The notes beneath the pieces were generated by a model, which worked only from the letters and a program-made list of their open reading frames with translations, was not told the DNA's origin and searched no databases. A stretch of 64,000 nucleotides of DNA. Origin: an uncultured Eubacteriales bacterium (GTDB lineage Bacteria > Bacillota > Clostridia > Oscillospirales > Acutalibacteraceae). The stretch spans positions 186,001 to 250,000 of the forward strand of contig CAKSHM010000001.1 in assembly GCA_934457415.1 (NCBI GenBank), read 5' to 3'. The translations under genes were made by a program, and so were the position numbers. Shown piece after piece: positions 1-7,392 of the stretch. Position 1 is the stretch's first letter, and each line of letters opens with the position of its first letter.

Positions 1-585
1 CTTGCTTGCTTAAAGCTTAAAAATTCGGGTGAAGATCCCACAAATATAAAGGCATATTCTTTTGATGTTTCCGGAGCAGGCGAAACCGTAAAAACAGCGG
101 TTAAAAAAATATCTGAAAATGAGTTTACGGTAAGCGTTGATATGCCGCTTTTTAAGAATATAGATTATATTGATTTTAAAATAGGTACTAATAAGCTTAA
201 TTTGCCTGTTGTTAAAATCCCGGGGATTTATCATATAATTATAGCGCAAAATATAGAAAAAAAACCGGCAGAGTCACTTATAAAAAAATGGTGCTTTGAG
301 CTTAACGCTGACGCACTGGGGCTTATGTTTTTTGATGAACAAAAGTCACGCTTAAAGCCGCTTGTTTATGTTAAGGCGGTTGATACGCTGTATTGGGAGT
401 CGTCATGCGCCAGCGGAACCTCCGCTTTGGGATTTTATATTTCTAAAAAATATGAAAGCAAGGTAAGTCTTAATATATCCGAAGAGGGCGGCACGCTGAC
501 TGTTGACGCCGCGCCTTCGGGCAAGGTCAGACTTACGGGCAATGTCAGATTTATAGGAAATAAGGAGTTTATTTTTAATGAATAA
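1..585 (+). CDS. DapF-like epimerase/racemase, 3' part only
   Basis: The reading frame is open from the first base, so the N-terminus lies outside the window; about 194 codons are visible. The motif ESSCASGTSALG resembles the second catalytic-cysteine segment of the diaminopimelate epimerase fold (Cys-Gly/Ala-Ser/Thr-Gly-Thr), where two Cys in pseudo-symmetric halves act as acid and base on an alpha-carbon. The following GGTLTVD and the terminal beta-strands also suit a DapF C-terminal domain. True DapF, a histidine racemase (CntK type) and an uncharacterised DapF-like protein cannot be separated without the first half. The stop overlaps the start of the next gene by 8 bp, which suggests translational coupling. 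Confidence 0.6.
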   Translation, partial: LACLKLKNSGEDPTNIKAYSFDVSGAGETVKTAVKKISENEFTVSVDMPLFKNIDYIDFKIGTNKLNLPVVKIPGIYHIIIAQNIEKKPAESLIKKWCFELNADALGLMFFDEQKSRLKPLVYVKAVDTLYWESSCASGTSALGFYISKKYESKVSLNISEEGGTLTVDAAPSGKVRLTGNVRFIGNKEFIFNE

Positions 586-856
586 GCATATTGAAAAAAA
601 TGAGATTTCGAATTTGTTTAAGGCGGTTTTGTCTTTGAAGAACGAGCAGGAATGTCAGGATTTTTTTGATGACCTCTGTACAAATAAAGAAATTGAGCAG
701 ATGGCTCAGCGCGTCTGCGCGGCAAAGCTTTTAATGGAGGGGAAAACCTATAATCAGGTTATCGAGGAAACCGATATTTCGTCTGCAACTTTAAGCCGTG
801 TTTCAAGATGCGTTCAGTACGGAAAAGGCTACTCGGAAATTTTAAAAAGATTATAA
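578..856 (+). CDS. yerC: YerC/YecD-family TrpR-like DNA-binding protein
   Basis: This 92-aa protein matches the YerC/YecD family of TrpR-superfamily helix-turn-helix proteins. It has an all-helical N-terminal half, then NKEIEQMAQRVCAAKLL and the recognition region YNQVIEETDISSATLSRVSR near residues 58-77. Family members are small dimeric repressors of mostly unknown target; the TrpR fold does not by itself imply tryptophan sensing. It starts inside the 3' end of the DapF-like gene and is followed at once by an intrinsic terminator, so it closes that operon. The family is common in Firmicutes and its length is normal. Confidence 0.85.
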   Translation: MNKHIEKNEISNLFKAVLSLKNEQECQDFFDDLCTNKEIEQMAQRVCAAKLLMEGKTYNQVIEETDISSATLSRVSRCVQYGKGYSEILKRL

Positions 857-867
857 TAATTTTATCA

Positions 868-902
868 GGGCTTTCCTTTTGATAAGGAAAGCTCTTTTTT
901 TA
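868..902 (+). terminator. Rho-independent terminator after yerC
   Basis: A 9-bp perfect stem (GCTTTCCTT at 870-878, AAGGAAAGC at 884-892) with a 5-nt loop is followed by a T-rich run. It lies 13 bp past the yerC stop codon. Confidence 0.9.
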
Positions 903-974
903 TCTTTTAACAGGTTATATTTTCCTTTTCATTTTAATATTATTAAATAAAAAAAGTAGAGAGTGTGACTTGTT

Positions 975-2501
975 ATGGAACAAAAAAATCTTACAATGCC
1001 CGTCACGGTCAATGAAACCGTTTTGAAGGAAACCGCCGAAATTCCTGTTGATACCGATTATACTCTTCCGGATTACTGTCCCGAAATTTCAAAAATACTT
1101 AAATGTAAAACCGATGTTTTTATAATTTCAAAGGGAATTAACGGGAAGAATGTTACGGTAGACGGAAACGTTCTTATAACCCTTATTTATGTAAGCGGAG
1201 AGGGCGAGCTTTATTCTTATGAGTATCAATATCCTTTTAATAAAACATTTGAGGGCGCGGACGGTATTGAAAACGCATATGTTTTTGCCGCCGCAAAAAC
1301 CGATTATATAAACTGCCGTGCGGTAAGCCCGAGAAAGGTAGATGTTCACGGGGCAATAAGCCTTTGTGTTAATGCGCAAAAGAAGAAAACAGTCGAAATA
1401 ATTTCTGATATCGACGATGATACAATTGAGCTTAAACGCTCGGTAATTTCCGCTTCAAGCCCTATCGGTTATGCCGAAAAATATGTGAATATTGAGGAAG
1501 AAACCGAAATAGGACAATCATCAGATGCGGTGAAATGCGTTCTCAGATATGAGGGAAATGCAAGAGTTAAGGAATGCAAGCTTCTCCCGAATAAGGTTAT
1601 GCTTAAAGGCGAGCTTTGCGTTAAAACAGTTTATGCCACAGTAACCGGCAAGCAGCAGCATCTTAATACGGTTATTCCTTTCAGTCAATTGCTTGGGATT
1701 GAAGGTATAAATGAAAGCTGTAAGTCCGGCTCAGACTGTAAGCTTTGCTATCTTGAGGTTAAACCGTCCTCGTTTGAAGAAAGCAAAAGCTTTACAATAA
1801 ACGCCAAGGTTTTGGTATGCTGCAAAACCTATTGCGAAAATGATATTGAGGTCATAACTGACGCTTTCTCAAGGAAGTTTGAAACCGAATTTAAAAAGAA
1901 CAGTATTAGACTCAGTAAGCTTTGCTGCGAGTTATGTGACAGAATGCAGATAAAGGATACAGCCGAAGTAAAAGACATTAAAATATGCTCGGTGTGCGAT
2001 ATGTGGTATTATTCGGTAATAGAAAATCATTCTATAGAAAACGGCGAGCTTAAATTAAGCGGATTTATAAACGCCTGCATTATTGCCGATTGTGAGGATG
2101 AAGATCCTTGCGTTATAGAAAAGAAAATTCCGTTTGAATATTCAAAAAAGCTTGAAAATGATTCGGATAATCTCTATTGCGAGCCTACGGTGAATGTCTT
2201 AAGCGGTTCATATATAATCGCATCCGAAAACTGTATAGAGCTTAGATTTGAACTTGAAATAAAAGCCGCGGTTTATACAGATAATACCGACGCGGTACTT
2301 ATAGGTGTGAATATCAATTCTTCAAAACCCGTAGAAAAAAACTCGCGCGGAGCAATGACGGTTTACTTTGCCTCAAAGAACGAAAATATCTGGAATATAG
2401 CGAAAAAATATTGCGCAAGCGTTAAAGAAATAATGCGTATCAATGATCTGACAGAAGAAACAATCGAAAATGACAGAATGATTTTAGTTCCGATGATTTA
2501 A
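975..2501 (+). CDS. DUF3794 (SPOCS) and LysM domain protein, spore-associated
   Basis: The 508-aa protein has no signal peptide. Its N-terminal two thirds is beta-rich with Cys-rich stretches and repeated V-x-G-x-V strands typical of DUF3794/SPOCS modules, for example the opening segment with VNETVLKETAEIPVD and DYCPEISKILKC. The last ~50 residues (IWNIAKKYCASVKEIMRIND...NDRMILVPMI) form a LysM domain, which binds peptidoglycan or glycans. Proteins of this architecture occur in spore-forming Clostridia and are linked to spore coat or cortex assembly; the exact role is inferred. The ribosome binding site is weak (GAGAGTG about 10 nt upstream). It is monocistronic, standing between a terminator and a repeat element. 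Confidence 0.85.
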   Translation: MEQKNLTMPVTVNETVLKETAEIPVDTDYTLPDYCPEISKILKCKTDVFIISKGINGKNVTVDGNVLITLIYVSGEGELYSYEYQYPFNKTFEGADGIENAYVFAAAKTDYINCRAVSPRKVDVHGAISLCVNAQKKKTVEIISDIDDDTIELKRSVISASSPIGYAEKYVNIEEETEIGQSSDAVKCVLRYEGNARVKECKLLPNKVMLKGELCVKTVYATVTGKQQHLNTVIPFSQLLGIEGINESCKSGSDCKLCYLEVKPSSFEESKSFTINAKVLVCCKTYCENDIEVITDAFSRKFETEFKKNSIRLSKLCCELCDRMQIKDTAEVKDIKICSVCDMWYYSVIENHSIENGELKLSGFINACIIADCEDEDPCVIEKKIPFEYSKKLENDSDNLYCEPTVNVLSGSYIIASENCIELRFELEIKAAVYTDNTDAVLIGVNINSSKPVEKNSRGAMTVYFASKNENIWNIAKKYCASVKEIMRINDLTEETIENDRMILVPMI

Positions 2502-2508
2502 AAGTTAG

Positions 2509-2619
2509 AATGAGGCTCCCTTCTTTTTAAGAGGGGAGCTGTCGCAATTTGATTGCGGCTGAGGGGTATTGTTCTAGATTTTAGACATTAGATGTTAGAT
2601 ATTAGACCAATGTGTGCCT
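2509..2619 (+). repeat. Interspersed repeat, left direct copy flanking the collagen cassette
   Basis: This ~111-bp element begins AATGAGGCTCCCTTC and ends AGACCAATGTGTGCC. It contains an inverted pair (GGCTCCC and GGGGAGC), the phrase CTGAGGGGTATTGTTCTAG and a run of TTAGA-type units. It is nearly identical and in the same orientation at 7134-7242. Only the small inner hairpin differs (GCAATTTGATTGC here, a different sequence there). A reverse-oriented relative lies at 38341-38460 and a minimal one at 43427-43468. Confidence 0.85.
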
Positions 2620-2810
2620 GTCGGCACGGATATAACCAAACCCTATCGTCTTTGCCCTGCGGGCTAAGACACTTCCCCTGTAGTCTTTAGGGGAAGCTTG
2701 GGTTTCAGCAAAATCTAAAACAAGGCTCCCTCTGACGAGGGAACTGTATTTTGCGAAGCAAAAGATTGAGGGAGAGATTATGTTTATTTGCATTAAACTA
2801 ATTTAAACCA
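2620..2810. repeat. Further modules of the interspersed non-coding repeat
   Basis: This gene-free stretch holds two more repeat modules. The one at 2631-2706 (CCAAACCCTATCGTC ... GGGGAAGCTTGGGTTT) recurs in reverse complement at about 38475-38550. The one at 2721-2776 (AAGGCTCCCTC ... GAGGGAACTG ... TTGAGGGAGAG) is a shorter cousin of the left element. An open frame runs through it on the minus strand but is made of repeat sequence and is not called as a gene. Confidence 0.65.
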
Positions 2811-2860
2811 TTATTAAAAATATAACACGGACGTGAGTAAACCTCATATCCGTGTTATAT
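2811..2860 (-). terminator. Terminator of the XRE regulator gene
   Basis: A 12-bp perfect stem (2820-2831 with 2849-2860, arm ATATAACACGGA) overlaps the stop codon of the minus-strand XRE gene. On the minus strand it is followed by TTTTTAATAA. Confidence 0.8.
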
Positions 2861-3112
2861 TTTATCAGTATCTTTGTTTATTAAGTCAGGTATTTCAACC
2901 TTTAAAGCACGCGCGAAAATCACTAAATCTATATCCGTAACAAATCTTTCGCCGTTTTCAACCCGACGGATAAAATAATGATCGACATCATAACCGAGCA
3001 GCTGCATTTTTGTTGCAAGCTTTCTTTGAGAAATGCCCTTACTTAACCTGATTTCAGCGATTTTTTTGCCGGTAATGTTATTCCTTCCGTCAGAGGCTTT
3101 TATCTTAAACAT
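2855..3112 (-). CDS. XRE-family helix-turn-helix regulator (85 aa)
   Basis: The small single-domain Cro/CI-type protein has the helix pattern KKIAEIRLSKGISQRKLATKMQ, then a recognition segment with DVDHYFIRRVENGERFVTD and a closing helix around residues 62-75. It is expected to bind DNA as a dimer. It has a good ribosome binding site (GAGGA, 7 nt before the ATG) and its own terminator. It is transcribed divergently from the collagen-like gene. The 112-bp gap between them holds a near-consensus promoter and a perfect palindrome, so autoregulation and control of the surface protein are likely; that is inference. Confidence 0.85.
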   Translation of the reverse strand: MFKIKASDGRNNITGKKIAEIRLSKGISQRKLATKMQLLGYDVDHYFIRRVENGERFVTDIDLVIFARALKVEIPDLINKDTDKI

Positions 3113-3137
3113 AAAAATTCCTCATTTGTTTTTTAAC

Positions 3138-3166
3138 TTGATATTTATTTTATTATATGTTATAAT
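3138..3166 (+). promoter_or_regulatory. Sigma-A promoter of the collagen-like gene
   Basis: TTGATA (3138-3143), a 17-bp spacer and TATAAT (3161-3166): 11 of 12 consensus positions with optimal spacing. Transcription would start around 3173, immediately before the palindrome. Confidence 0.8.
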
Positions 3167-3177
3167 CAAGAAAATAG

Positions 3178-3196
3178 TGGTGAATAGTATTCACCA
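3178..3196. promoter_or_regulatory. Perfect 19-bp palindrome, candidate operator of the XRE regulator
   Basis: TGGTGAATA-G-TATTCACCA has 9-bp arms with a single central base. It lies just downstream of the predicted transcription start of the collagen-like gene, a usual place for a repressor roadblock. The divergent XRE protein is the obvious candidate ligand; binding is inferred. Confidence 0.65.
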
Positions 3197-3224
3197 AAAA
3201 TAAATGGTAAAAGGGGCAATCTAT

Positions 3225-6200
3225 ATGAAACCACCAATTTTAAAGCGCACGCTAAGTATAATAATATCGGCAGTGCTGGTAATAAGCGTGTCTGCGGCAA
3301 CGGCAGTAATAGTAAGCAAGAAGAGAAATGTGACCGCGGCAACAAAAATAAAGAACGGAATGTCAGCCTATGAATTGGCGGTAAAAAGCGGATACAAAGG
3401 CAATATGAGCGAATGGCTCGTATCATTAAAGGGTAAATCTGCTTATGAAACCGCAAAAGAAGCAGGCTTTGAAGGCACGGAAAATGAATATAACGAAGCC
3501 GTTAAAAATATGGCGCAAAATAAGGTAAATATTAAAACAGCTTCCTTTAATGACGAAGGACAGCTGTTGCTTACAATGTCAGATAATACTGTTCTTAATT
3601 TGGGCAGAGCCGTAGGATTAAACGGATCCGACGGTAAAAACGGTACAAACGGAAAAGACGGTGTTAACGGTAAAGACGGTAAAGACGGTAAGGACGGAAT
3701 AGGTATCTCAGACGCAAAAATAGAAAACGGAGAATTTATTCTTAAATTTACAAACGGCGAAACCGTAAACTTAGGCGGAATTACAGGTATGCGCGGAGAA
3801 AAGGGCTACTCAGCTTATGAAATCGCCCTGATGACAGGAAGTACAACCGCTGCAACAGAAACGGAATGGATAGCAAGCCTTAAGGGCGAAAAAGGAGACA
3901 CCGGAGCGGTAGGAGCTACAGGAGCAACAGGAGCTAAAGGTGACAAAGGTGCTAAAGGTGAAAAGGGCGATAAAGGCGAACAAGGCTTAAAAGGAGATAC
4001 AGGTGCGACCGGTGCAAAGGGAGAAAAAGGTGACACAGGTGCTACAGGAGCTAAAGGTGAAAAAGGAGACAAGGGAGATAAGGGAGATACGGGTTTAACA
4101 GGTGCAACAGGAGCTAAAGGCGATACAGGAGAAAAAGGTGCGGACGGAAAATCAGCTTATGAAATAGCTAAGGATAACGGATTTACAGGTTCAAAATCGG
4201 AATGGCTTGATTCCTTAAAGGGTCTTGACGGCTCAAACGGTAAATCCGCTTTTGAAATAGCGAAGCTTGCCGGACTTACTTCTGCTTCGTCAGAATCCGA
4301 ATGGATAGCAAGCCTTAAAGGCGCTAAAGGAGATAAAGGCGACACCGGAGCTACAGGTGCAACCGGCGCGCAAGGTGAAAAAGGTGACAAGGGAGATAAG
4401 GGAGATAGCGGCGATACAGGAGCGCAAGGCGAAAAGGGAGAACAAGGCTTAAAAGGTGATACCGGAGCTAAAGGAGACAACGGAAAGTCGGCTTTCGAAA
4501 TAGCAAAAGATAACGGCTTTACCGGTACCGAGGAAGAATGGTTAAACTCATTAAAGGGCGCTAAGGGTGATACAGGTGCTCAAGGTGAAAAAGGTGACAA
4601 AGGAGATAAAGGAGACACCGGTGCTACAGGAGCACAAGGTGATAAAGGAGATAAGGGCGATACAGGAGCAGCAGGAGCCCAAGGTGCCGACGGCGAGTCG
4701 GCATATCAGCTTGCGGTTAAAAACGGAATAATAGATACTTCCGTTTCCGAAATCGAATGGCTTAATTCCTTAAAGGGATCAAACGGCGCAAAAGGAAATG
4801 ACGGTGTAGGAATAAAGGATATTACAATAGACGATACAACTGGGAAAATGACAATAACCCTCACCGATACAACAAAACAGTATGTTTTTAATGTGAAAGG
4901 ACCTAAAGGAGAAAAAGGCGATAAGGGCGATAAAGGTGATACCGGAGCCACAGGCGTTCAAGGTGAAAAGGGAGACAAAGGAGATAAAGGCGATACCGGT
5001 GCAACCGGCGCGCAAGGTGAAAAGGGCGACAAAGGAGATAAGGGTGATACCGGAGCCACAGGTGCCCAAGGTGAAAAGGGCGACAAAGGTGATAAGGGTG
5101 ACACCGGAGCCACAGGTGCCCAAGGTGAAAAGGGCGACAAAGGTGATAAGGGTGATACCGGAGCTACAGGAGCCCAAGGTGAAAAAGGCGACAAAGGAGA
5201 TAAAGGCGATACCGGTGCAACAGGAGCCCAAGGCGAAAAGGGAGCTTCTGTTGAAAATGTAACCGTAGACGAAAACGATTATCTTGTAGTAACTCTTTCC
5301 GACGGAAATATAATAACGATAACAAAATCCTTAAGAGGAGCAAAGGGCGAGACAGGAAACGGAATAAAGACAATAGAGCTTACAAGCGATTATAAATTAA
5401 AGATAAGCTATACCGATACTTCAAAGGCAGACGATTATTTCACACTGCAAAAGGGAGATAAGGGCGAAAAGGGCGACAGTCCGATTTTGTCTTACAATTC
5501 TGCCACAGGAGAATTGCTTGTAAAATATTCCGAATCCGAAACACCTGTATCTCTCGGAGTTGTAAAAGGCAAGGACGGGGTTGACGGAAAAGACGCCTAT
5601 GAGTTGTATAAAGCCGCACACCCCGAATATACAGGTACGCAGGAACAATGGCTTGCTTCTCTTACAGGCAGAGGAATAGAAAAGACTGAAATTATTAACG
5701 GTGAGCTTATTATTACTTATACTGACGGAACTAAGGACATTCATAATTTAACAGGAATTACGGCAAATCAAGACGAGATATTAACATTTACAGCATTAGA
5801 AAATGGTACTTATAGTGTAAAACAAGGAAAAGACATAGCTTTTTATAAGAATATTGAAATTCCAGAGTATTATAAAGGACGAAAGGTAACCGTTATTGAA
5901 AGTAATGCATTTTATAGTTGTAAAAGTTTAGAATCTATTGCTATTCCCGAAACCATAATTTCAATCGGTATAGGAGCTTTTAGTAATTGTTCAAACCTTT
6001 GCAATATAACTTTACCTTCGCAATTAACCTCAATTCCTCAAAGTGCATTTCGTTCTTGTACAAATTTAACTACAATTTCAATACCTGAAAATGTTACAAC
6101 AATTGGTAAAGAGGCATTTTTATACAGCGGACTTTCAACAGCTCAAATTGACGGTACGTGGAAATATACAGTTGACAGTGTAACAGGTACGGCAATTAAC

Positions 6201-6377
6201 GATGATTCACATAGAACTAAAACCTTTAAAAATGTTACTTTTACTTTGAAATTTACAAATGCCGAAACAAATGCTTTGTATTTAAAAGGCAGAAAATCTA
6301 TAACAGAATATGTTACCGATTTTTATAAGTATTCCTGTACATCCAGTCCGGCAGGTTATGAATTAAAAAAACAGTAA
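3225..6377 (+). CDS. Giant collagen-like surface protein with C-terminal LRR
   Basis: The chosen start gives MKPPILKRT..., because AAGGGG sits 8 nt before it; an in-frame ATG at 3204 precedes that site. The ~1050-aa product has an N-terminal membrane segment (about residues 9-31). Three alternating module types follow: Gly-X-Y collagen tracts rich in GDKGDTGATGA; eight copies of a helical spacer of type SAYEIAKDNGFTG..EWLxSLKG; and about seven beta-type spacers with an xxLTxTDGTxxxLG pattern. Residues ~870-985 form BspA-type leucine-rich repeats (AFYSCKSLESIAIPE). No sortase motif is visible. It probably forms a surface stalk presenting an LRR adhesin tip. The 3' part is visibly more AT-rich than the collagen part. 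Confidence 0.85.
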   Translation: MKPPILKRTLSIIISAVLVISVSAATAVIVSKKRNVTAATKIKNGMSAYELAVKSGYKGNMSEWLVSLKGKSAYETAKEAGFEGTENEYNEAVKNMAQNKVNIKTASFNDEGQLLLTMSDNTVLNLGRAVGLNGSDGKNGTNGKDGVNGKDGKDGKDGIGISDAKIENGEFILKFTNGETVNLGGITGMRGEKGYSAYEIALMTGSTTAATETEWIASLKGEKGDTGAVGATGATGAKGDKGAKGEKGDKGEQGLKGDTGATGAKGEKGDTGATGAKGEKGDKGDKGDTGLTGATGAKGDTGEKGADGKSAYEIAKDNGFTGSKSEWLDSLKGLDGSNGKSAFEIAKLAGLTSASSESEWIASLKGAKGDKGDTGATGATGAQGEKGDKGDKGDSGDTGAQGEKGEQGLKGDTGAKGDNGKSAFEIAKDNGFTGTEEEWLNSLKGAKGDTGAQGEKGDKGDKGDTGATGAQGDKGDKGDTGAAGAQGADGESAYQLAVKNGIIDTSVSEIEWLNSLKGSNGAKGNDGVGIKDITIDDTTGKMTITLTDTTKQYVFNVKGPKGEKGDKGDKGDTGATGVQGEKGDKGDKGDTGATGAQGEKGDKGDKGDTGATGAQGEKGDKGDKGDTGATGAQGEKGDKGDKGDTGATGAQGEKGDKGDKGDTGATGAQGEKGASVENVTVDENDYLVVTLSDGNIITITKSLRGAKGETGNGIKTIELTSDYKLKISYTDTSKADDYFTLQKGDKGEKGDSPILSYNSATGELLVKYSESETPVSLGVVKGKDGVDGKDAYELYKAAHPEYTGTQEQWLASLTGRGIEKTEIINGELIITYTDGTKDIHNLTGITANQDEILTFTALENGTYSVKQGKDIAFYKNIEIPEYYKGRKVTVIESNAFYSCKSLESIAIPETIISIGIGAFSNCSNLCNITLPSQLTSIPQSAFRSCTNLTTISIPENVTTIGKEAFLYSGLSTAQIDGTWKYTVDSVTGTAINDDSHRTKTFKNVTFTLKFTNAETNALYLKGRKSITEYVTDFYKYSCTSSPAGYELKKQ
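4908..5231 (+). repeat. Six tandem 54-bp coding repeats in the collagen domain
   Basis: Exactly six 54-bp units (324 bp) each encode GEKGDKGDKGDTGATG followed by VQ or AQ. They differ from each other mainly at synonymous positions. Being in frame and highly similar, they are expected to expand or contract by slippage or recombination without breaking the gene. Confidence 0.9.
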
Positions 6378-6390
6378 TAGGGAGATAATT

Positions 6391-7107
6391 ATGAATTTTA
6401 AAGATGTAAATTTAATCGAGGAAATCTTTGGACTAACAACATTGAAATCAATAAAAACAGCTAATTTGCAATCTGATGAAAATTATATGTATGCACTGAC
6501 AAAAGAAAACGCAAAGAAATCGCGTAATCTAATTGAAAGCGATAGCAAATACGGGGAATCATCTTATAAAGAATATTATGAGTATTTAGATAAAAAACTT
6601 GAAGAATATACAAAAGAAGAAATAAAAACAATTCTAAGAAAAATTGCTTCTTCAAATTCAACTCATACATCTAATATAAACATTGATATTTTAAGCGATT
6701 ATATTTTTAATAATAAAAAGGATTTTTTATTCAAACTTGAAATCGGTAGTGCAGAGCTTGTCGATGAAATATCTTTTATTGGCGGATTCATCCGCAGAGA
6801 AAAAAGCTTTGCGAGCAAAGTGTGCTCTTATCTTTGCGAGTTGGAATTTAAAAAAAGTAATTTTGCTGTTAATGATTCGGTTGTCAGAACTATGCTACCG
6901 TATTATCTGAATTATTTTGGAATTGCAAAAGTAACTTCTAAAAAGCTTGAAAATTGCTCCTATAAGGAATTTATCGGTTACATAGATAAAATAAAAAATA
7001 AGCTAAAAGAAAATTTATCTTTTGAAGAAATAGATAATATACTCTGGTATTGCTATAAAGACGATTCTGTAAGAATAGCAATAGCTACAGCGCTTTCAAA
7101 AAGATAA
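6391..7107 (+). CDS. Uncharacterised 238-aa protein downstream of the collagen-like gene
   Basis: I do not recognise this protein. It is predominantly alpha-helical, charged and Lys/Glu-rich, with no signal peptide or membrane segment, so it is probably cytoplasmic. It starts 13 bp after the collagen-like gene with a good ribosome binding site (GGGAG) and is likely cotranscribed with it. The base composition is more AT-rich than the housekeeping genes in this window, which fits recent acquisition. The right-hand direct repeat begins 26 bp after its stop. Its function could be tied to the surface protein (assembly or regulation) or be an independent accessory function. Confidence 0.6.
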   Translation: MNFKDVNLIEEIFGLTTLKSIKTANLQSDENYMYALTKENAKKSRNLIESDSKYGESSYKEYYEYLDKKLEEYTKEEIKTILRKIASSNSTHTSNINIDILSDYIFNNKKDFLFKLEIGSAELVDEISFIGGFIRREKSFASKVCSYLCELEFKKSNFAVNDSVVRTMLPYYLNYFGIAKVTSKKLENCSYKEFIGYIDKIKNKLKENLSFEEIDNILWYCYKDDSVRIAIATALSKR

Positions 7108-7133
7108 ATTCAATAAAGGTATAGCAAAGATAA

Positions 7134-7242
7134 AATGAGGCTCCCTTCTTTTTAAGAGGGGAGCTGTCGAGTGTAACGAGACTGAGGGGTATTGTTCTAG
7201 ATTTTAGACATTAGAATTTAGATATTAGACCAAGGTGTGCCT
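7134..7242 (+). repeat. Interspersed repeat, right direct copy flanking the collagen cassette
   Basis: It is the same element and orientation as 2509-2619, starting AATGAGGCTCCCTTC and ending in GTGTGCC. The inner hairpin is changed (GTCGAGTGTAACGAGAC). The 150 bp from 7243 to 7392 is AT-rich with short imperfect inverted repeats and no gene that I can support. Confidence 0.85.
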
Positions 7243-7392
7243 TACGGTACAAAAAATTAAATACAATTTTTTTATATCTGACATTTTATATCCGGCGACC
7301 GATGTCTAAAGTCTGTCAAATCAGCCGAAAAAGGCAATAATATTAGAAACTGAAAAAGCCGATCTTTTTGCGGAATAAGAGTGACTGTATAT

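Noticed and set aside
2602..2793. 63-codon minus-strand frame
   Set aside because: It consists entirely of dispersed repeat modules; the same text recurs non-coding at 38475-38550.
3815..5231. Several long minus-strand frames rich in Pro/Ser (for example 4157-4480 and 4779-5231)
   Set aside because: They are mirror frames of the Gly-X-Y collagen repeats, without ribosome binding sites or promoters of their own.
4908..5231. Regular 54-bp repeats as a possible CRISPR array
   Set aside because: Units are contiguous with no spacers and code in frame for collagen-like sequence.
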